From Sinomicrobium weinanense (GTDB lineage: Bacteria > Bacteroidota > Bacteroidia > Flavobacteriales > Flavobacteriaceae), in assembly GCF_018863395.1 (NCBI RefSeq), contig NZ_JAHKRR010000005.1:124001-188000 (forward strand): DNA of 64,000 nucleotides, in the 5' to 3' direction. This document shows, one piece after another, positions 63,947 through 64,000 of this stretch. Below the pieces are notes generated by a model, which was given only the letters and a program-made list of their open reading frames with translations, was not told where the DNA came from and did no database searches. The position numbers and the translations under genes were made by a program. Position 1 is the first letter of the stretch; the number at the start of each line of letters is the position of its first letter.

Positions 63947-64000
63947 ATGGACAAAAAAACACACTGGGAAAAAGTATATACCACCAAGGAACCCGATGAA
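63947..64000 (+). CDS. N-terminus of a class I SAM methyltransferase (partial)
   Basis: The last 18 codons read MDKKTHWEKVYTTKEPDE. HWEKVYxTKxPDE is the usual opening of small SAM-dependent methyltransferases in which it is followed by VSWYQ. The rest is outside the window, so the call rests on this opening only. Confidence 0.6.
   Translation, partial: MDKKTHWEKVYTTKEPDE

Overview
The window looks like a chromosomal segment of a gliding member of the Flavobacteriaceae (Bacteroidota). The evidence is SusC/SusD pairs, a hybrid two-component regulator, GldB and GldC, start sites without Shine-Dalgarno sequences, flavobacterial TTTG/TAnnTTTG promoters and a Bacteroidota-type TssD (Hcp). The genus cannot be named from the sequence.

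Layout. 1-19250 is glycan-use DNA. A partial SusC receptor and a GntR/FCD regulator lie on the left. A 1327-residue hybrid two-component sensor/regulator is transcribed away from a polysaccharide utilization locus: SusC, SusD, a GH5-like lipoprotein, four different GH43-type enzymes, and a convergent secreted endonuclease/exonuclease/phosphatase protein. The enzyme set suggests an arabinose-rich or related plant or algal hemicellulose or pectin side chain. 19687-21630 holds two uncharacterised genes with a frameshifted remnant between them. A tRNA-Arg(TCG) follows at 21832-21905.

21947-38902 is the division and cell wall (dcw) cluster, all on the minus strand: mraZ-rsmH-ftsL-ftsI-murE-mraY-murD-(inserted four-helix-bundle element)-ftsW-murG-murC-ftsQ-ftsA-ftsZ, then a YqeY-like gene. 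Three GTGGTAAAAA repeats lie in front of mraZ as a likely MraZ operator. 39270-44112 carries an alpha/beta hydrolase, engB, gldC, gldB, nadE and a LuxR-type response regulator whose phosphoacceptor Asp is Glu. 44165-50258 carries dnaG (zinc ligands replaced), a lipoprotein, an ECF sigma/membrane protein/beta-barrel operon and a polyprenyl synthetase. 50601-52169 carries a GNAT acetyltransferase, a LOG-family hydrolase and a VOC protein.

The most interesting locus is 52350-54847: an 81-residue precursor with a PFFANFL leader motif and two microviridin-like cores (TLKFPSDQEDD and TQKFPSDDDEE), followed by two ATP-grasp ligases. This is a compact graspetide (omega-ester peptide) cluster of the microviridin/chryseoviridin kind.

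The rest holds an outer-membrane barrel plus a 1000-residue TPR protein, a RibD-type reductase, a DinB protein, a lipoprotein gene broken by a stop codon, an FtsE ATPase, a lone TssD and the first 18 codons of a methyltransferase. The intergenic DNA is rich in palindromes and short interspersed repeats, several bounded by terminal inverted repeats. I saw no rRNA, CRISPR array, prophage or intact transposase.
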